In this document: positions 55,025 through 64,000 of the stretch, piece after piece
How the letters are laid out: each line of letters begins with the position of its first letter
How positions within the stretch are numbered: the first letter of the stretch is position 1
NCBI GenBank assembly: GCA_963733505.1
Contig: CAVTDW010000001.1
Coordinates: 175,778-239,777, forward strand
Source: JALYXV01 sp963733505
GTDB taxonomy: Bacteria; Actinomycetota; Acidimicrobiia; Acidimicrobiales; Palsa-688
Direction: 5' to 3'
Length of the DNA stretch: 64,000 nt
Made by a program: the position numbers and the translations under genes
The notes under the pieces: generated by a model
Database searches by the model: none
The model's input: only the letters and a program-made list of their open reading frames with translations
What the model was told of the DNA's origin: nothing

Positions 55025-58000
55025 TCACGGCGAGGGAGCACGACGATCGGCGGTCCCTCGCCGGGCAACGCCACCCGAACCGCCCCCGCCGCCCTCGTCC
55101 TCTCTGGGAGCCCCCGCGACCGGACCAGCCGCCACGGCCGTCGGTGTCGCCTCTGTCCCCATTCCTTGTTGCATGGCCACGCGGGCCAGCTCGATCCGGG
55201 AGGTCAACTGAAGCTTTGCCAGGGCACTCGACACTTGCGCTTTCACGGTGTGGCGGGAGACGAACAACCGGTCGGCGATGTCGGGATTCGTCAAACCCTC
55301 TGCAACCAGTACGACGACCGCCCGCTCATTGGCCGTTAGAGCATCCCAGCCCACCTTGGCCCGTTGCCGGCTGCCCCGATTCCCACGCCGCATACCAATC
55401 GCACGCATGCGCGAAGCGACTCGGGCCGCGTCCCACGCGGCGTCCATTTGCAGGTACCGGGCAGCGACGTCGTTGAACAACGGCCGGGATTCGTCCATCC
55501 GACCTGCCCGGCCGAGCAGGTCGGCGGCGTCCTCGCACGCCAGGGCACTCTCGAACCGCCACCCTGCATTGCGGTAGGCGGCACTCGCGGCGAGCAACAG
55601 GGACGCGTCGGCGTGGACCAAGCCCCGGCACCGCAAGGCCGCCCCCTGCTGGGACGCCACCTCAGGGTTGGCTTCCGCCAACACCTCGACCGCCTCCGCC
55701 ACCGCCCGAGCCCGTTCCAGGTCCGCCCGATCCAGAGCACCAGCTGTGGGACTGCCGCCAGAGGCACTGCCCGCGAGACCGAAATCGAGCCAGTGCATGA
55801 TCGACGACACGATCGCCGGTCCGAGCGCCGCGAATGCTGCGTGGCTCCCGCTCTCCAGGCACCGTTGCCACGCTGTCCACAACTCGTCGAACGCCACGTC
55901 GGGCGCGCCGGTCGCCTCGGCCAACAACGCCCGGGCCCGCACCGACCAGCATCCGACGTCGGGTTCACGGGCCGGTTCCTGCTCGGGGACCAAGGCGGCC
56001 GCGCCCCGGAGATCACCCTGGTGGACGGCGATCAACGCCCGGATCCCCGACGATTCCTCCATGGCGCCGGAGCGGTCGTTGAGCTCCTCGCACAGGTCCA
56101 CGACGGCGTCGTACTCGGCCACCGCGTCGTCCCAGTCGCCGGCGAGGAAGCGCCGAACCACCAGCAACCGCTGCGTGGCGATGAGCAGCCGCCGATAGCT
56201 CAGCCGCTCCGTCGCCTGGCGCACCTGGGTCAGGATCGTTTCAGCCTCACCCAACCGGTCGAGGCGCAGGAGCGCCGAGCCGTTGGCCAGATCCAGCGCC
56301 AGGCGGAGGTGTTGCCAACCCTGCGCCGTCCGCTCGCCCGGTTGCAGGTCGCCGGCGACTGGAACCATTACCGCCCACGCCCTGGCGTCGAGAAAGCGAC
56401 CCCGGCGCAACGCCACGGCCGACAGCGTCCATGTGGCAACGGCGCTGGCGACAGGATCGCCCAGCCCCTGGGCCCCGGCCAGGGCCTCCTTGGCCATGTC
56501 CTCGGCTCGGTTCAGATCGGGGCCGAAGACCTCGAGATTGGACGCGTTGGCAAGCCTGCGCAGGCGCTGTGCCTCGGTGAGACCCTCTACCTCCAAGGCG
56601 CGAGCCGATGCCGCCAACGCGTCGTCGTGGCGCCCCATGGTGCTGTACAGCCGAGACAGCGACAGCCGCAGTCGGACCTCGGTGAGGGGTTCCTGCGGGC
56701 GGGACAACAGGTCAAGGCAAATCGTCTCCGCCTCGCTGACGCGCCCCGACAGCTCGAGGCTGACTACCCATTCCGCCGTCACGAGGTCACGGGCGGGACC
56801 GGGCTCGAACAACTTGATTGCCTCCCCCAAGAGGTCCGCAGCGATACCGGGAGCATGAACCGACACCTCGTCGGCCGCTCGCTGCAACCACGACAGCGCC
56901 ACCACGTCTCCTCTGCTGGCGCCGCGCATGAAATGCTCCGCCACCTCTACTGCGGGCGCCCCGGCTTCGCCCAACGCTCGCCCCACGTCGTAATGGAGGC
57001 TCATACGCAGCCCGAGCGGAATGTCGTCGTACAGCGCCTCGCGCAGCAGGTCGTGGCGAAACGCGATCCGCGCACCGGCCTCGGCGAGAAGGCCGGCCCC
57101 GATGGCCTCCCGCAGGCAGGGACTCAGTGCCACGGCGCTGCGCTGGAGCGCGATGCCTAGGTCCCGCACCGAGAAGCTGCTGCCGAGGACCGACGCCATG
57201 CGCAGCACGTCCAAGGTCTCGGTCGAGAGGAAACTCATCCGGTGCAAGACCGTCAGCTTCAGTGCCGGCGGCAGCGCCACTGCGTTGATCTCGGCTCCCT
57301 CGCCGTCGGCCTCGATCGATCCGCTGGCCCGCAGGGCGGCCACCAGTTCGGTGACGAAGAATGGATTGCCCCCCGCCGTAGTGGCTTGGCGAGCCAGGCG
57401 GGGACCGGGTGTGGCGCCCACGGTTTCGGCCAACAGCGCCGCCACCGCAACGGCGTCGAGTGGTCCCAACGCCATCGGGGACGCACCGCGCTCGGCCATT
57501 GCCTGCACGAGGCGGGCCAACGTGGGCGGCCGGGGACTCGGTCGGGCCGTCCCCGCCAGGAACAGGGGCAGTTGGCTGGCGACCCGGCTCAAGCGGTGAA
57601 GCACGAGCAACGTCTCACCGTCGGCCCACTGCAGGTCGTCCACTGCGAGCGCCACCGGTCCGGCTTGACACAGGTCTTCCACCAAGGCCACCAGCGCCTC
57701 GATCAGCCAGTACTCGCTGTCCGGACGAGCGGACGAGACCACCGCAGAGCCGGAGCCCGCGGCCGAAGAGTGGTCCCCGAACAACCGGCGGGCGATGTCG
57801 GCCCGGCGAGGATCGGGTGAGCCGCGGACCACCCCGAGACAGTCGGCGATGGCGCCGAAGGGGCGACGGCAGTCCAACTCCTCGGCCCGGTTCCGAAAGA
57901 CCCGAAAACCCAACTCCGACGCTCCGGCCAGCGCCTCAGCGAGCAGCCGGGTCTTACCGATGCCCGGCTCGCCCTCAATCACGACGACTTGGCCATCGCC

Positions 58001-58126
58001 GCCGGCAGCCAACGCAAGGAGGCGCCCCAGCCGATCCAGCTCCTGGGCCCGCCCGACCAGGGAGGCTCGCGTCGTCCCGGCTGCCGCCCCCGTGGCCGCA
58101 CCTCTGTAAACGACGACCTCATTCAC
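55025..58126 (-). CDS. LAL-type LuxR regulator with AAA ATPase domain
   Basis: A 1033-residue regulator. GTG 58126 is chosen (MNEVVVYRGA). The frame stays open upstream but reads low-complexity sequence. Walker A GEPGIGKT is at about 52-59 and Walker B ALAVDDLQWADGE follows. The middle 600 residues are TPR-like helical repeats (AEAVEVLAEANPEVASQQG, ALVPEQEPAREPD). The C-terminus has a LuxR helix-turn-helix (LTANERAVVVLVAEGLTNPDIADRLFVSRHTVKAQVSSAL read as one stretch near 955-1010). LAL proteins activate genes for substrate uptake or secondary metabolism with ATP and an inducer. Its divergent neighbour is the ABC importer operon, the probable target. Confidence 0.92.
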   Translation of the reverse strand: MNEVVVYRGAATGAAAGTTRASLVGRAQELDRLGRLLALAAGGDGQVVVIEGEPGIGKTRLLAEALAGASELGFRVFRNRAEELDCRRPFGAIADCLGVVRGSPDPRRADIARRLFGDHSSAAGSGSAVVSSARPDSEYWLIEALVALVEDLCQAGPVALAVDDLQWADGETLLVLHRLSRVASQLPLFLAGTARPSPRPPTLARLVQAMAERGASPMALGPLDAVAVAALLAETVGATPGPRLARQATTAGGNPFFVTELVAALRASGSIEADGEGAEINAVALPPALKLTVLHRMSFLSTETLDVLRMASVLGSSFSVRDLGIALQRSAVALSPCLREAIGAGLLAEAGARIAFRHDLLREALYDDIPLGLRMSLHYDVGRALGEAGAPAVEVAEHFMRGASRGDVVALSWLQRAADEVSVHAPGIAADLLGEAIKLFEPGPARDLVTAEWVVSLELSGRVSEAETICLDLLSRPQEPLTEVRLRLSLSRLYSTMGRHDDALAASARALEVEGLTEAQRLRRLANASNLEVFGPDLNRAEDMAKEALAGAQGLGDPVASAVATWTLSAVALRRGRFLDARAWAVMVPVAGDLQPGERTAQGWQHLRLALDLANGSALLRLDRLGEAETILTQVRQATERLSYRRLLIATQRLLVVRRFLAGDWDDAVAEYDAVVDLCEELNDRSGAMEESSGIRALIAVHQGDLRGAAALVPEQEPAREPDVGCWSVRARALLAEATGAPDVAFDELWTAWQRCLESGSHAAFAALGPAIVSSIMHWLDFGLAGSASGGSPTAGALDRADLERARAVAEAVEVLAEANPEVASQQGAALRCRGLVHADASLLLAASAAYRNAGWRFESALACEDAADLLGRAGRMDESRPLFNDVAARYLQMDAAWDAARVASRMRAIGMRRGNRGSRQRAKVGWDALTANERAVVVLVAEGLTNPDIADRLFVSRHTVKAQVSSALAKLQLTSRIELARVAMQQGMGTEATPTAVAAGPVAGAPREDEGGGGGSGGVARRGTADRRAPSP

Positions 58127-58158
58127 GTTGTTGCCGCACGCCTCCCGCCCAACAGTGT

Positions 58159-58486
58159 CACAATGCCCCGAATCGGACGGTCGCGCAACGTCCGTGCCCC
58201 GCAACCGGCTCCGTAGGGAGGTCGGCCGGAGCGGATCGGCGAGGCTCGCCGTGGTACGCGTCGCCCGGCCGTTCACGACGGCGACGGTGTCCAAGGGACT
58301 GGCGGCGCCGCCGACGGTGAACGCCACGCTCCCGGTCGGCGAGGCCACACTGGTGGCGGGGTTCGGGATCACGGTGGCCGTGATCCTGATCGGCGACCCG
58401 AACGCCGATGCTGCAACGGGGCGCTTTGGAGGCCACCTGCCCGGCGATACGGCGGTGGAACTGGGTGAACCATGCCACAATGCCCC
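58159..58486. repeat. Direct repeat CACAATGCCCC flanking the regulator/importer gap
   Basis: CACAATGCCCC occurs at 58159-58169 and 58476-58486 in the same orientation, and the match extends as n-AA-n-CGG. The copies sit at the two ends of the 394-bp divergent gap and bracket an Ig-like remnant. They could be a duplication footprint or two regulator sites. Confidence 0.55.
58232..58399 (-). pseudogene. Remnant of a bacterial Ig-like (Big_3_5) domain
   Basis: The minus strand of the divergent gap encodes, without a start, FGSPIRITATVIPNP, SPTGSVAFTVGGA and LDTVAVVNGRATRTTASL, which follows the Big_3_5 Ig-like repeat (PVTLTATVTP-PTGTVTFTDGG-LGTVPLVNGVATLTTS). Only about 56 residues remain. It is in frame with the LuxR gene but upstream of its start. 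It is likely a relic of a large surface protein gene. Confidence 0.6.
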
Positions 58487-58520
58487 CAACCGGGCCGACA
58501 CAACGCGGGGGGACTTGTTC

Positions 58521-60182
58521 ATGCCACGGTGGATCCGTACCGCTTGGATCGGGGCGGCCGCGGCGATGCTGGCGTCGTCGTGCACCAGCCCGACCACACG
58601 CACCGGAACCGGCACCGGCACCGGCACTGGCACCGATGGCGTGGCCCTCATCCGGCTGGCGGCGGGGCCCGACGGCTACCCCTCCCCGATCACGGGCCGG
58701 CGCTTGGCGGGGATCCAGGCCAGCTTGATGTTCGACACCTTGGTCTGGAAGGACTCGACCGGTTCGATCATCGGCTGGCTGGCCAGCTCTTGGGACCGAA
58801 CCGACGACGGGACCGAGTGGACGTTCCACCTCCACGACGGCGTGAAGTTCCAAGATGGCACGCCGCTCACCGCGGCCGACGTGGCCTTTACCTACAACTA
58901 CTTCATCAGCGGTCCGGGCCTGGCGGCGGCGGGCCGGTTCGGCTCGGTGTTCATCGGCGACTTCGTCGACGTCGTGGCTACTACCCCCGACACCGTGGTC
59001 TTCCACCTGAAGCGACCGTGGGCCCCGTTCCTCCAGTCGATAGCGAGCCTGATCCCGATCCTGCCGCAGCACATCTGGGCGGCGGTCACCGATCCCGCCA
59101 CCTTCACCGGCCCCCAGTCGGTAATTGGGTCCGGGCCCTACCGGCTGCAGTCCTTCGACCGGGCCACCGGCAACGCCGATTTCGTGGCCAACAACTCCTA
59201 TTTCCTGGGCACCCCCGTCGTGCGCCGGATCCAGTTCGTGCCCGCTCCCGACCAACTGCTGGCGCTGGAGCGGGGCAACATCGACGCCGCCGACGCGGGC
59301 ACCGAGGACCAGGTGCCGACCCAGGCTCTTTCGGTGTTCAACTCGTCCAAGTACGGAACCGTTACCGGACCCAGCGATTGGACCCGGGCGTTGCATTTCA
59401 ACCTCAAGAAGGGCTTCCCCTACGACAACGTCCAGTTCCGCCAGGCGATCGACTACGCCATCGATCGCAGGGACCTGGTGAGCCGCATCCTGTTCGGCCG
59501 CGGGCTGCCCGGCAGCTCCGGCTGGCTGGCCCCCTCGGCGCCCGACTTCGCCCCTGGCTTGCCCGCCTACGAACACAACGTCGCCCTGGCTGAGTCGCTG
59601 TTGGACCAGGCCGGCCTCAAGGCTCCGGCCGGCGGCGGGATGCGAACCCTGCCCGGCGGCGGGCGCTTCGCGGTCAGCCTGCAGACCAGCTCCGAGTTCT
59701 CCGGCCAGACGGCCCAGCTGATCTCGGAATACCTGCGCCAAGTGGGCATCCAGGTCGACATCCAGACGCTCGATCCGGCCAGCGCTGACGCCAACGCACT
59801 CAAGGGCAACTACGACATGGCCCTGATCGGCTATGGCGGGGTGGGTAACGATCCCGACCTGCTGCTTCGCATCGGCCTCTCGCCCGCCGCCATCCCCGTT
59901 GCCTGGAAGGCATGGGGATACGACAACTCCACCGTCAACGCCCTCGGGCTGCAACAGCTGTTCACCGCCGACGACACGACCCGAGCCACCAGCATCAAGC
60001 AGATCCAGCGCCAGATCGCCACCGACGTGCCCCTGATCTCGCTCTACCTGCCGACGCCGGAGGAGATCTACAACAAGAAGGTGTTTTCGGCCTGGTACTT
60101 CACGCCCGGGGGATTCCTGGCGGCGGGGTCGGGCGTGCTCAACAAGCAGGTGTTCGTCGCCGGCGGAAAGACGGGTCCCTGA
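58521..60182 (+). CDS. ABC importer substrate-binding lipoprotein (peptide/oligosaccharide type, family 5)
   Basis: A 553-residue SBP_bac_5-type binding protein. The ATG at 58521 has GGGGGG 8 bp upstream and is followed by a lipoprotein signal ending at the lipobox ASSC. A Thr-Gly repeat of five units (ACCGGC-type hexamers at about 58600-58632) makes a flexible linker. Family motifs include WTFHLHDGVKFQDGTPLTAADVAFTY, VIGSGPYRLQSF and NVQFRQAIDYAIDRRDLV. It would bind a peptide or sugar outside the cell and deliver it to the permeases encoded next. Its stop overlaps the next start by CTGA. Confidence 0.92.
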   Translation: MPRWIRTAWIGAAAAMLASSCTSPTTRTGTGTGTGTGTDGVALIRLAAGPDGYPSPITGRRLAGIQASLMFDTLVWKDSTGSIIGWLASSWDRTDDGTEWTFHLHDGVKFQDGTPLTAADVAFTYNYFISGPGLAAAGRFGSVFIGDFVDVVATTPDTVVFHLKRPWAPFLQSIASLIPILPQHIWAAVTDPATFTGPQSVIGSGPYRLQSFDRATGNADFVANNSYFLGTPVVRRIQFVPAPDQLLALERGNIDAADAGTEDQVPTQALSVFNSSKYGTVTGPSDWTRALHFNLKKGFPYDNVQFRQAIDYAIDRRDLVSRILFGRGLPGSSGWLAPSAPDFAPGLPAYEHNVALAESLLDQAGLKAPAGGGMRTLPGGGRFAVSLQTSSEFSGQTAQLISEYLRQVGIQVDIQTLDPASADANALKGNYDMALIGYGGVGNDPDLLLRIGLSPAAIPVAWKAWGYDNSTVNALGLQQLFTADDTTRATSIKQIQRQIATDVPLISLYLPTPEEIYNKKVFSAWYFTPGGFLAAGSGVLNKQVFVAGGKTGP

Positions 60183-61177
60183 GCGGGCCCGCCGACCAGC
60201 CGGCCCGCGGGGCCCGCACCGTCGCGCTTCACGGCGCGACCGTCGCCGCGGTGGTGGTCGTGGTATTTGCCCTCCCCCGAGCCATGCCTGGCGACCCCAT
60301 CGACGCCCTCGGGGGCGGGGGCGGCCGGGCGGGGGTCAACGACCCCGTGATCCATGCCCAACTGGCCGCCTATTACGGACTCAACCGACCGCTGCCGGCC
60401 CAGTTCGGCCACTACCTGGCCCAGCTGGCGCGAGGCGATCTCGGCGTTTCCATCTCCCAGCACGTCACGGTCGCCAGCCTGATCGCAGGGCGCTTGCCGT
60501 GGACCATGCTCCTCATGGGCACGGCACTCCTTTTTTCCACCCTGTTCAGCTTCTTCGCGGGCATCTCCGCGGGGTGGCGGCGCGGCCGCGGGCGCGATCG
60601 GGTCTTGGTCGGGGTGACCATGGGCACCTCGGCCGTACCCGTCTACGCCATGGCGTCACTCCTCCTCATCGGGCTGGCGGTGGCGTGGCCTGTGTTTCCG
60701 CTGGGCGGGGCCGAAACCCCCTTCGCCCACTACGGCTCGCCCCTCGCGGTCGCCGGTGATGTCGCCCGCCACCTCGCCCTCCCCGCCACGGCCCTCACCT
60801 TGTCGTTGGTGGGGTCCAACTTCCTGCTGATGCGCAACGGCGTCGTGTCCGCCCTCGGGCAGGAGTACCTGGTCCTGGCCCGGGCCAAGGGGCTGCCCGA
60901 GCGACTCCTGAAACGGCGCCACGCCGGGCGCAACGCCCTGCTGCCGTTCGTGACGGTGCTCGGGACCCAGCTGGGCTTCGCCGTCGGGGGGGCCATCTTC
61001 GTGGAGTCGGTGTTCGCCTACCCGGGAATGGGGAGCCTGATCCTGCAGGCAGTGCAGACCCGCGACTACCCGGTGCTCGACGCGGCATTACTGGTGCTGG
61101 CGCTGGTCGTATTGACCGTCAACCTGGCGGTCGACCTGTTGTACCGCCGGCTCGACCCGGGCGTGACGCGACCATGA
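60179..61177 (+). CDS. ABC importer permease, DppB/OppB type
   Basis: A 332-residue permease with six membrane segments. FALPRAMPGDPID near the start is the DppB/OppB N-terminal motif, YYGLNRPLPAQFGHYL follows, and the EAA loop region is VLARAKGLPERLLKRRHAGRNALLPFVT. FVESVFAYPGMGSLILQAV is the family end motif. No ATG, GTG or TTG exists upstream in frame at the right place: the CTG at 60179 overlapping the previous stop (CTGA) is the likely start, with an internal GTG near 60250 as a poor alternative, since it would cut the first helix. It pairs with the DppC-type permease downstream. Confidence 0.88.
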   Translation: MSGPADQPARGARTVALHGATVAAVVVVVFALPRAMPGDPIDALGGGGGRAGVNDPVIHAQLAAYYGLNRPLPAQFGHYLAQLARGDLGVSISQHVTVASLIAGRLPWTMLLMGTALLFSTLFSFFAGISAGWRRGRGRDRVLVGVTMGTSAVPVYAMASLLLIGLAVAWPVFPLGGAETPFAHYGSPLAVAGDVARHLALPATALTLSLVGSNFLLMRNGVVSALGQEYLVLARAKGLPERLLKRRHAGRNALLPFVTVLGTQLGFAVGGAIFVESVFAYPGMGSLILQAVQTRDYPVLDAALLVLALVVLTVNLAVDLLYRRLDPGVTRP

Positions 61178-62103
61178 CGTTGCAAGGGCAAAGGGGGGGA
61201 AAAGGGGCCGCGCTCACCGCCGGGCCGCTGCGGGGCCAACTCACGGCGTCGGGCTGGGCCGGCCTGTCGGTTGTCGTGGGCTTTGCCGCGGTGGCGTTGG
61301 CCGCGCCCTGGCTGGCCCGCTACCGGACGATCGCGCTGGCGGGACCTCCGCTGCAGCCGCCCGGGTTCGACCATTGGCTGGGCACCAACTCGGTGGGCCA
61401 GGACCTGGCCAGCCAGTGGCTGCTCGGAGCCCGGGCCTCGCTGGCCGTTGCCGTCCTAGGCGGGGGCGCCACGATCGTGCTGGCCACCGCCGCCGGTGCC
61501 GCCGCCGGTTGGTTCGGCGGCCCGGTGGATGCCGCCATCATGCGGGTGGTCGACTTCGTGCTGGTCCTGCCCACCATCCCACTGGTGATCGTGATCGGCG
61601 CCTACACCCGGCCGTCGTTGCTCACCCTCTCGGCGATCATCGCTGGGACCTCGTGGCCCGTTCACGCCCGCGTCGTCCGGTCCCAGGTGCTGTCGCTGCG
61701 CCACCGAGGCCATGTCCGGGCTGCGGTGGGATTCGGCGCCTCCACCGGTCAGGTGCTGCGCCGCCACGTCCTGCCCGAGTCGGGACTGATCGTGGTGGCC
61801 ACGCTGATCCGGGCGGTCGAGCGAGCGGTCGCCTTCGAGGCCGGCTTGGCCTTCCTTGGGCTGTCGGTCTCGCCCCATGGGAGCTGGGGAACGATGATGC
61901 GCGATGCGCTCACCTTCCAGGGCCTGTTCTTCACCCGTTCGTGGACGTGGTGGCTGCTGCCGCCGGTGATCGCGGTCTCCCTGCTGCTGGCCGGGTTGGC
62001 CCTGGTCGGCACCGCGGTGGACGAACGCGTCAACCCCCGCCTGGCCCACCACGGCGCGGCCCCGTTGGGGCGGCAGGCGGATAGGTCGGTCCCCGTTGGC
62101 TGA
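61174..62103 (+). CDS. ABC importer permease, DppC/OppC type
   Basis: A 309-residue permease with about six membrane segments. The basic N-terminus is followed by a first helix (WAGLSVVVGFAAVALAAPWLA). HWLGTNSVGQDLASQWLLGARASL is the DppC signature, RVVDFVLVLPTIPLVIVIGAY the next helix, and GASTGQVLRRHVLPESGLIV holds the EAA-like loop that contacts the ATPase. FEAGLAFLGLSVSPHGSWGTMM is typical of the family end. The ATG overlaps the previous stop (ATGA) and the stop overlaps the start of the ATPase gene. Confidence 0.92.
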   Translation: MTLQGQRGGKGAALTAGPLRGQLTASGWAGLSVVVGFAAVALAAPWLARYRTIALAGPPLQPPGFDHWLGTNSVGQDLASQWLLGARASLAVAVLGGGATIVLATAAGAAAGWFGGPVDAAIMRVVDFVLVLPTIPLVIVIGAYTRPSLLTLSAIIAGTSWPVHARVVRSQVLSLRHRGHVRAAVGFGASTGQVLRRHVLPESGLIVVATLIRAVERAVAFEAGLAFLGLSVSPHGSWGTMMRDALTFQGLFFTRSWTWWLLPPVIAVSLLLAGLALVGTAVDERVNPRLAHHGAAPLGRQADRSVPVG

Positions 62104-63910
62104 CCGTGCCCCTGACGTTGACGCGGCCGCGGCGCCCGTTCTGTCCGTTCGCCAGCTTCGGGTCACCTACCCCGGTCCCCCTGCCGTCCGCGCCATCGAC
62201 GGGCTCTCCGTCGAGGTAGCGGCGGGCCAGTGCCTGGGCGTGCTGGGCGAGTCCGGTTCGGGCAAGTCGACGCTCGCCCGGGTCCTCCTCGGCGTGGCCG
62301 GCGACGCGCTCGTGGCGGGTGGCATCCGGCTGGGAGACGTGGACGCCACGGCACTGGACGAGGCGGGGTGGCGGTCGCTGCGGTGGCGAACGATCTCGCT
62401 GGCCCCCCAGGCATTGACGGCCCTCAACCCGGTATTGCCGGTCGGGCTGCAGATGGCCGAACCCCAGCAGATCCACCTCGGGCGGTCGCGCGCCGCGTCC
62501 GATACCCGGTCGGCCGAGGCGTTGGACGAGATGGGGCTCGGCGACTGGGCGCTCGATCGCCACCCCGGTGAGCTGTCGGGCGGCCAGCGACGCCTGGTCC
62601 TGGTGGCGCAGTCGCTGGTGTGCGACCCCTCCGTGATCGTGCTGGACGAGCCCACTGCGGGGTTGGATCCGACCGCCCGGGACCGGCTGGTGGCCACGCT
62701 GCGGCGGCTGGTGGCCGACGGACGCGCGCTGTTGCTGCTGGGCCATGACCTCGACACCATGGAGGCGGTCGCCGACCGGGTGGTGGTGCTGTACCGGGGC
62801 TGGGCGGCGGAGATGGGGACCACCTCGCTCGTGATCGACCAACCCCGGGCACCGTATACCTGGGCCCTCCTCAACGCCCGACCCACGCTGGCCACGCTCA
62901 AGGACCTGCGGGGCATCCGAGGCCAGGCGCCCGACGCCAGCTCGGTGGCGACAGGGTGCCCGTTCGTCGGCCGCTGCACCCAGGCCATCGACGCCTGCGC
63001 GACCGAACATCCCGCCCTTACGCCCCTGGCCGCCGCGTCGGAGGATGGTGGCGGTGCCCAGCTGGTGGCCTGCATCCGGGGTGGACTGGTGCCCGTCCTG
63101 GAAGCCCGGGACCTCCACAAGCGCTACCGCCGGGCGCAGGCGCAAGGTGCGGGGCACGAGGCCGCGGTCGACGGTGCGAGCCTCGACGTGCACCACGGCG
63201 AGGTGGTAGGGCTGGTGGGCGCCACCGGGGCGGGGAAGACCACCCTCGCCCTGCTGTTGGCCCGCCTCCTGGAACCGGACCGGGGATCGGTCCACCTGCT
63301 CGGGGCCGACCTGTTGGCGGCGGGGGGCGCCACGCTGCGGGCCGCCCGGCGCCAGATCCAGATGCTCTTTCAGGACCCCTACGACGCGCTCTCCCCCCGG
63401 TTGACCATCGCCGACGCGATCCGCGAACCGCTCGACGTGCAGGGGATCGGTGAGCCTGCGTGGCGCGACGTGCGGGTGCGCGACGAACTGGATGCGGTCC
63501 GGCTACCCCGCGACCCCGCATTCCTGGCCCGCCGCACCCACGAACTGTCGGGCGGGCAACTGCAACGCGTCGCCCTGGCCCGCGCCCTGGTCCTCGACCC
63601 CGCCCTCCTGATCGCGGACGAGCCCGTCTCCATGCTCGACCCGAGCGAGCAGGCCAACGTGCTGCAACTGCTGAAACGGCTCCAGGTCGATCGGGGCATG
63701 GCGGTGCTGCTGGTCTCCCACGACCTGGCTGTCGTGCTGCGCACCGCCGACCGCGTCCTGGTCATGGACCGCGGCCGCATCGTCGAGGCGGGCACCGGTA
63801 CCCAGCTATTCACCTCGCCCCGGCATCCCGCCACTCGGGCCCTCCTGGCAGCGGCGGGCCGCGATCGCCTGGTGGCCAGCCTCGACCGCGTACCACCCCC
63901 TTTGAGTTGA
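62096..63910 (+). CDS. ABC importer ATPase, DppD-DppF fusion
   Basis: A 604-residue protein with two complete ATP-binding domains in one chain. Domain 1: Walker A LGESGSGKST, signature ELSGGQRRLVL, Walker B VIVLDEPTAGLDP, then the DppD C-terminal zinc-like Cys region (CPFVGRCTQAIDAC, with ACATEHPAL). Domain 2: Walker A VGATGAGKTT, signature ELSGGQLQRVAL, Walker B LLIADEPVSMLDP. Most systems use two separate genes, DppD and DppF, and the fused form is a known minority. The TTG at 62096 overlaps the permease stop. It completes the SBP-permease-permease-ATPase operon. The last 90 bp of the window hold no gene I can see. Confidence 0.93.
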   Translation: MADRAPDVDAAAAPVLSVRQLRVTYPGPPAVRAIDGLSVEVAAGQCLGVLGESGSGKSTLARVLLGVAGDALVAGGIRLGDVDATALDEAGWRSLRWRTISLAPQALTALNPVLPVGLQMAEPQQIHLGRSRAASDTRSAEALDEMGLGDWALDRHPGELSGGQRRLVLVAQSLVCDPSVIVLDEPTAGLDPTARDRLVATLRRLVADGRALLLLGHDLDTMEAVADRVVVLYRGWAAEMGTTSLVIDQPRAPYTWALLNARPTLATLKDLRGIRGQAPDASSVATGCPFVGRCTQAIDACATEHPALTPLAAASEDGGGAQLVACIRGGLVPVLEARDLHKRYRRAQAQGAGHEAAVDGASLDVHHGEVVGLVGATGAGKTTLALLLARLLEPDRGSVHLLGADLLAAGGATLRAARRQIQMLFQDPYDALSPRLTIADAIREPLDVQGIGEPAWRDVRVRDELDAVRLPRDPAFLARRTHELSGGQLQRVALARALVLDPALLIADEPVSMLDPSEQANVLQLLKRLQVDRGMAVLLVSHDLAVVLRTADRVLVMDRGRIVEAGTGTQLFTSPRHPATRALLAAAGRDRLVASLDRVPPPLS

Positions 63911-64000
63911 GCGGGGTAGCCGCCAGCCCGGTGGACGACCCGAGTTGTCGCCGCGCCCAATGCCCCCGGGATCAGACGGTCGGGCCACGCTGGTGCGCCG

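Noticed and set aside
55364..57160. A 598-codon open frame on the plus strand
   Set aside because: It is a shadow of the LuxR regulator on the other strand. Its translation has no domain, and the minus-strand frame has Walker and helix-turn-helix motifs.
58127..58651. Longer N-terminus of the LuxR regulator up to 58651
   Set aside because: The extension is made of Val-Pro and Ser/Arg low-complexity sequence plus the Ig-like remnant. GTG 58126 gives the normal start just before the ATPase domain.

Overview
The window is high-G+C DNA with densely packed, often overlapping genes. Its content points to an uncultured actinomycete, most likely of the Acidimicrobiia: mycothiol-linked MDMPI/DinB-type proteins, a DUF732-type protein, a LAL-type LuxR regulator, a LigD-type polymerase and GC-rich third codon positions. 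The class-level assignment is inference from gene content, not phylogeny.

About eighteen genes are broken by single-base frame shifts, mostly at short G or C runs. Restoring one base at each site gives a full-length family member with a length divisible by three. I read these as uncorrected sequencing errors rather than decay, and give each affected gene as one CDS with the break position in its evidence.

Layout. 1-8.7 kb holds housekeeping genes: an ABC exporter tail, a cupredoxin lipoprotein/HAD/metallo-beta-lactamase overlapping operon, an ABC-F ATPase, larC-larB for the nickel-pincer cofactor, pheA and tRNA-Ser(TGA). 8.9-15.1 kb holds a secreted beta-propeller protein, small unknown proteins, a membrane-anchored HtrA protease and a LysE-type exporter.

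15.3-31.1 kb is the most interesting part, a self-contained Pfa-like iterative lipid/polyketide synthase locus. It encodes a 2308-residue protein (two NPD-type FMN barrels, KS, AT, ACP, KR), a 1471-residue protein (KS, AT, DH, phosphopantetheinyl transferase), a free ACP, an alpha/beta hydrolase and a GT1 glycosyltransferase. A convergent two-part methyltransferase lies on the other strand. Together they suggest a carbon chain that is built, released, glycosylated and perhaps methylated, that is, a glycolipid.

31.2-36.6 kb is a SHOCT protein and a coupled gnd-pgi-zwf operon (oxidative pentose phosphate entry, NADPH supply). 36.7-44.8 kb is mixed: a PadR regulator divergent from an MDMPI protein, the LigD-type polymerase, DUF5995, and membrane proteins with a zinc ribbon or DUF732 domain. 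From tRNA-Ser(GCT) at 44.9 kb to about 46.6 kb is a lower-GC stretch with two orphan genes, probably an island. 46.5-53.4 kb has a Kef-type antiporter, a TetR-controlled MFS drug exporter, a patatin and a zinc alcohol dehydrogenase. At 53.5 kb a tRNA-Arg(ACG) carries an internal T-arm duplication, next to a PIN toxin/antitoxin pair. 55.0-63.9 kb is a LuxR/LAL regulator divergent from a complete peptide/oligosaccharide-type ABC importer whose two ATPases are fused. An Ig-like domain remnant lies between these two.
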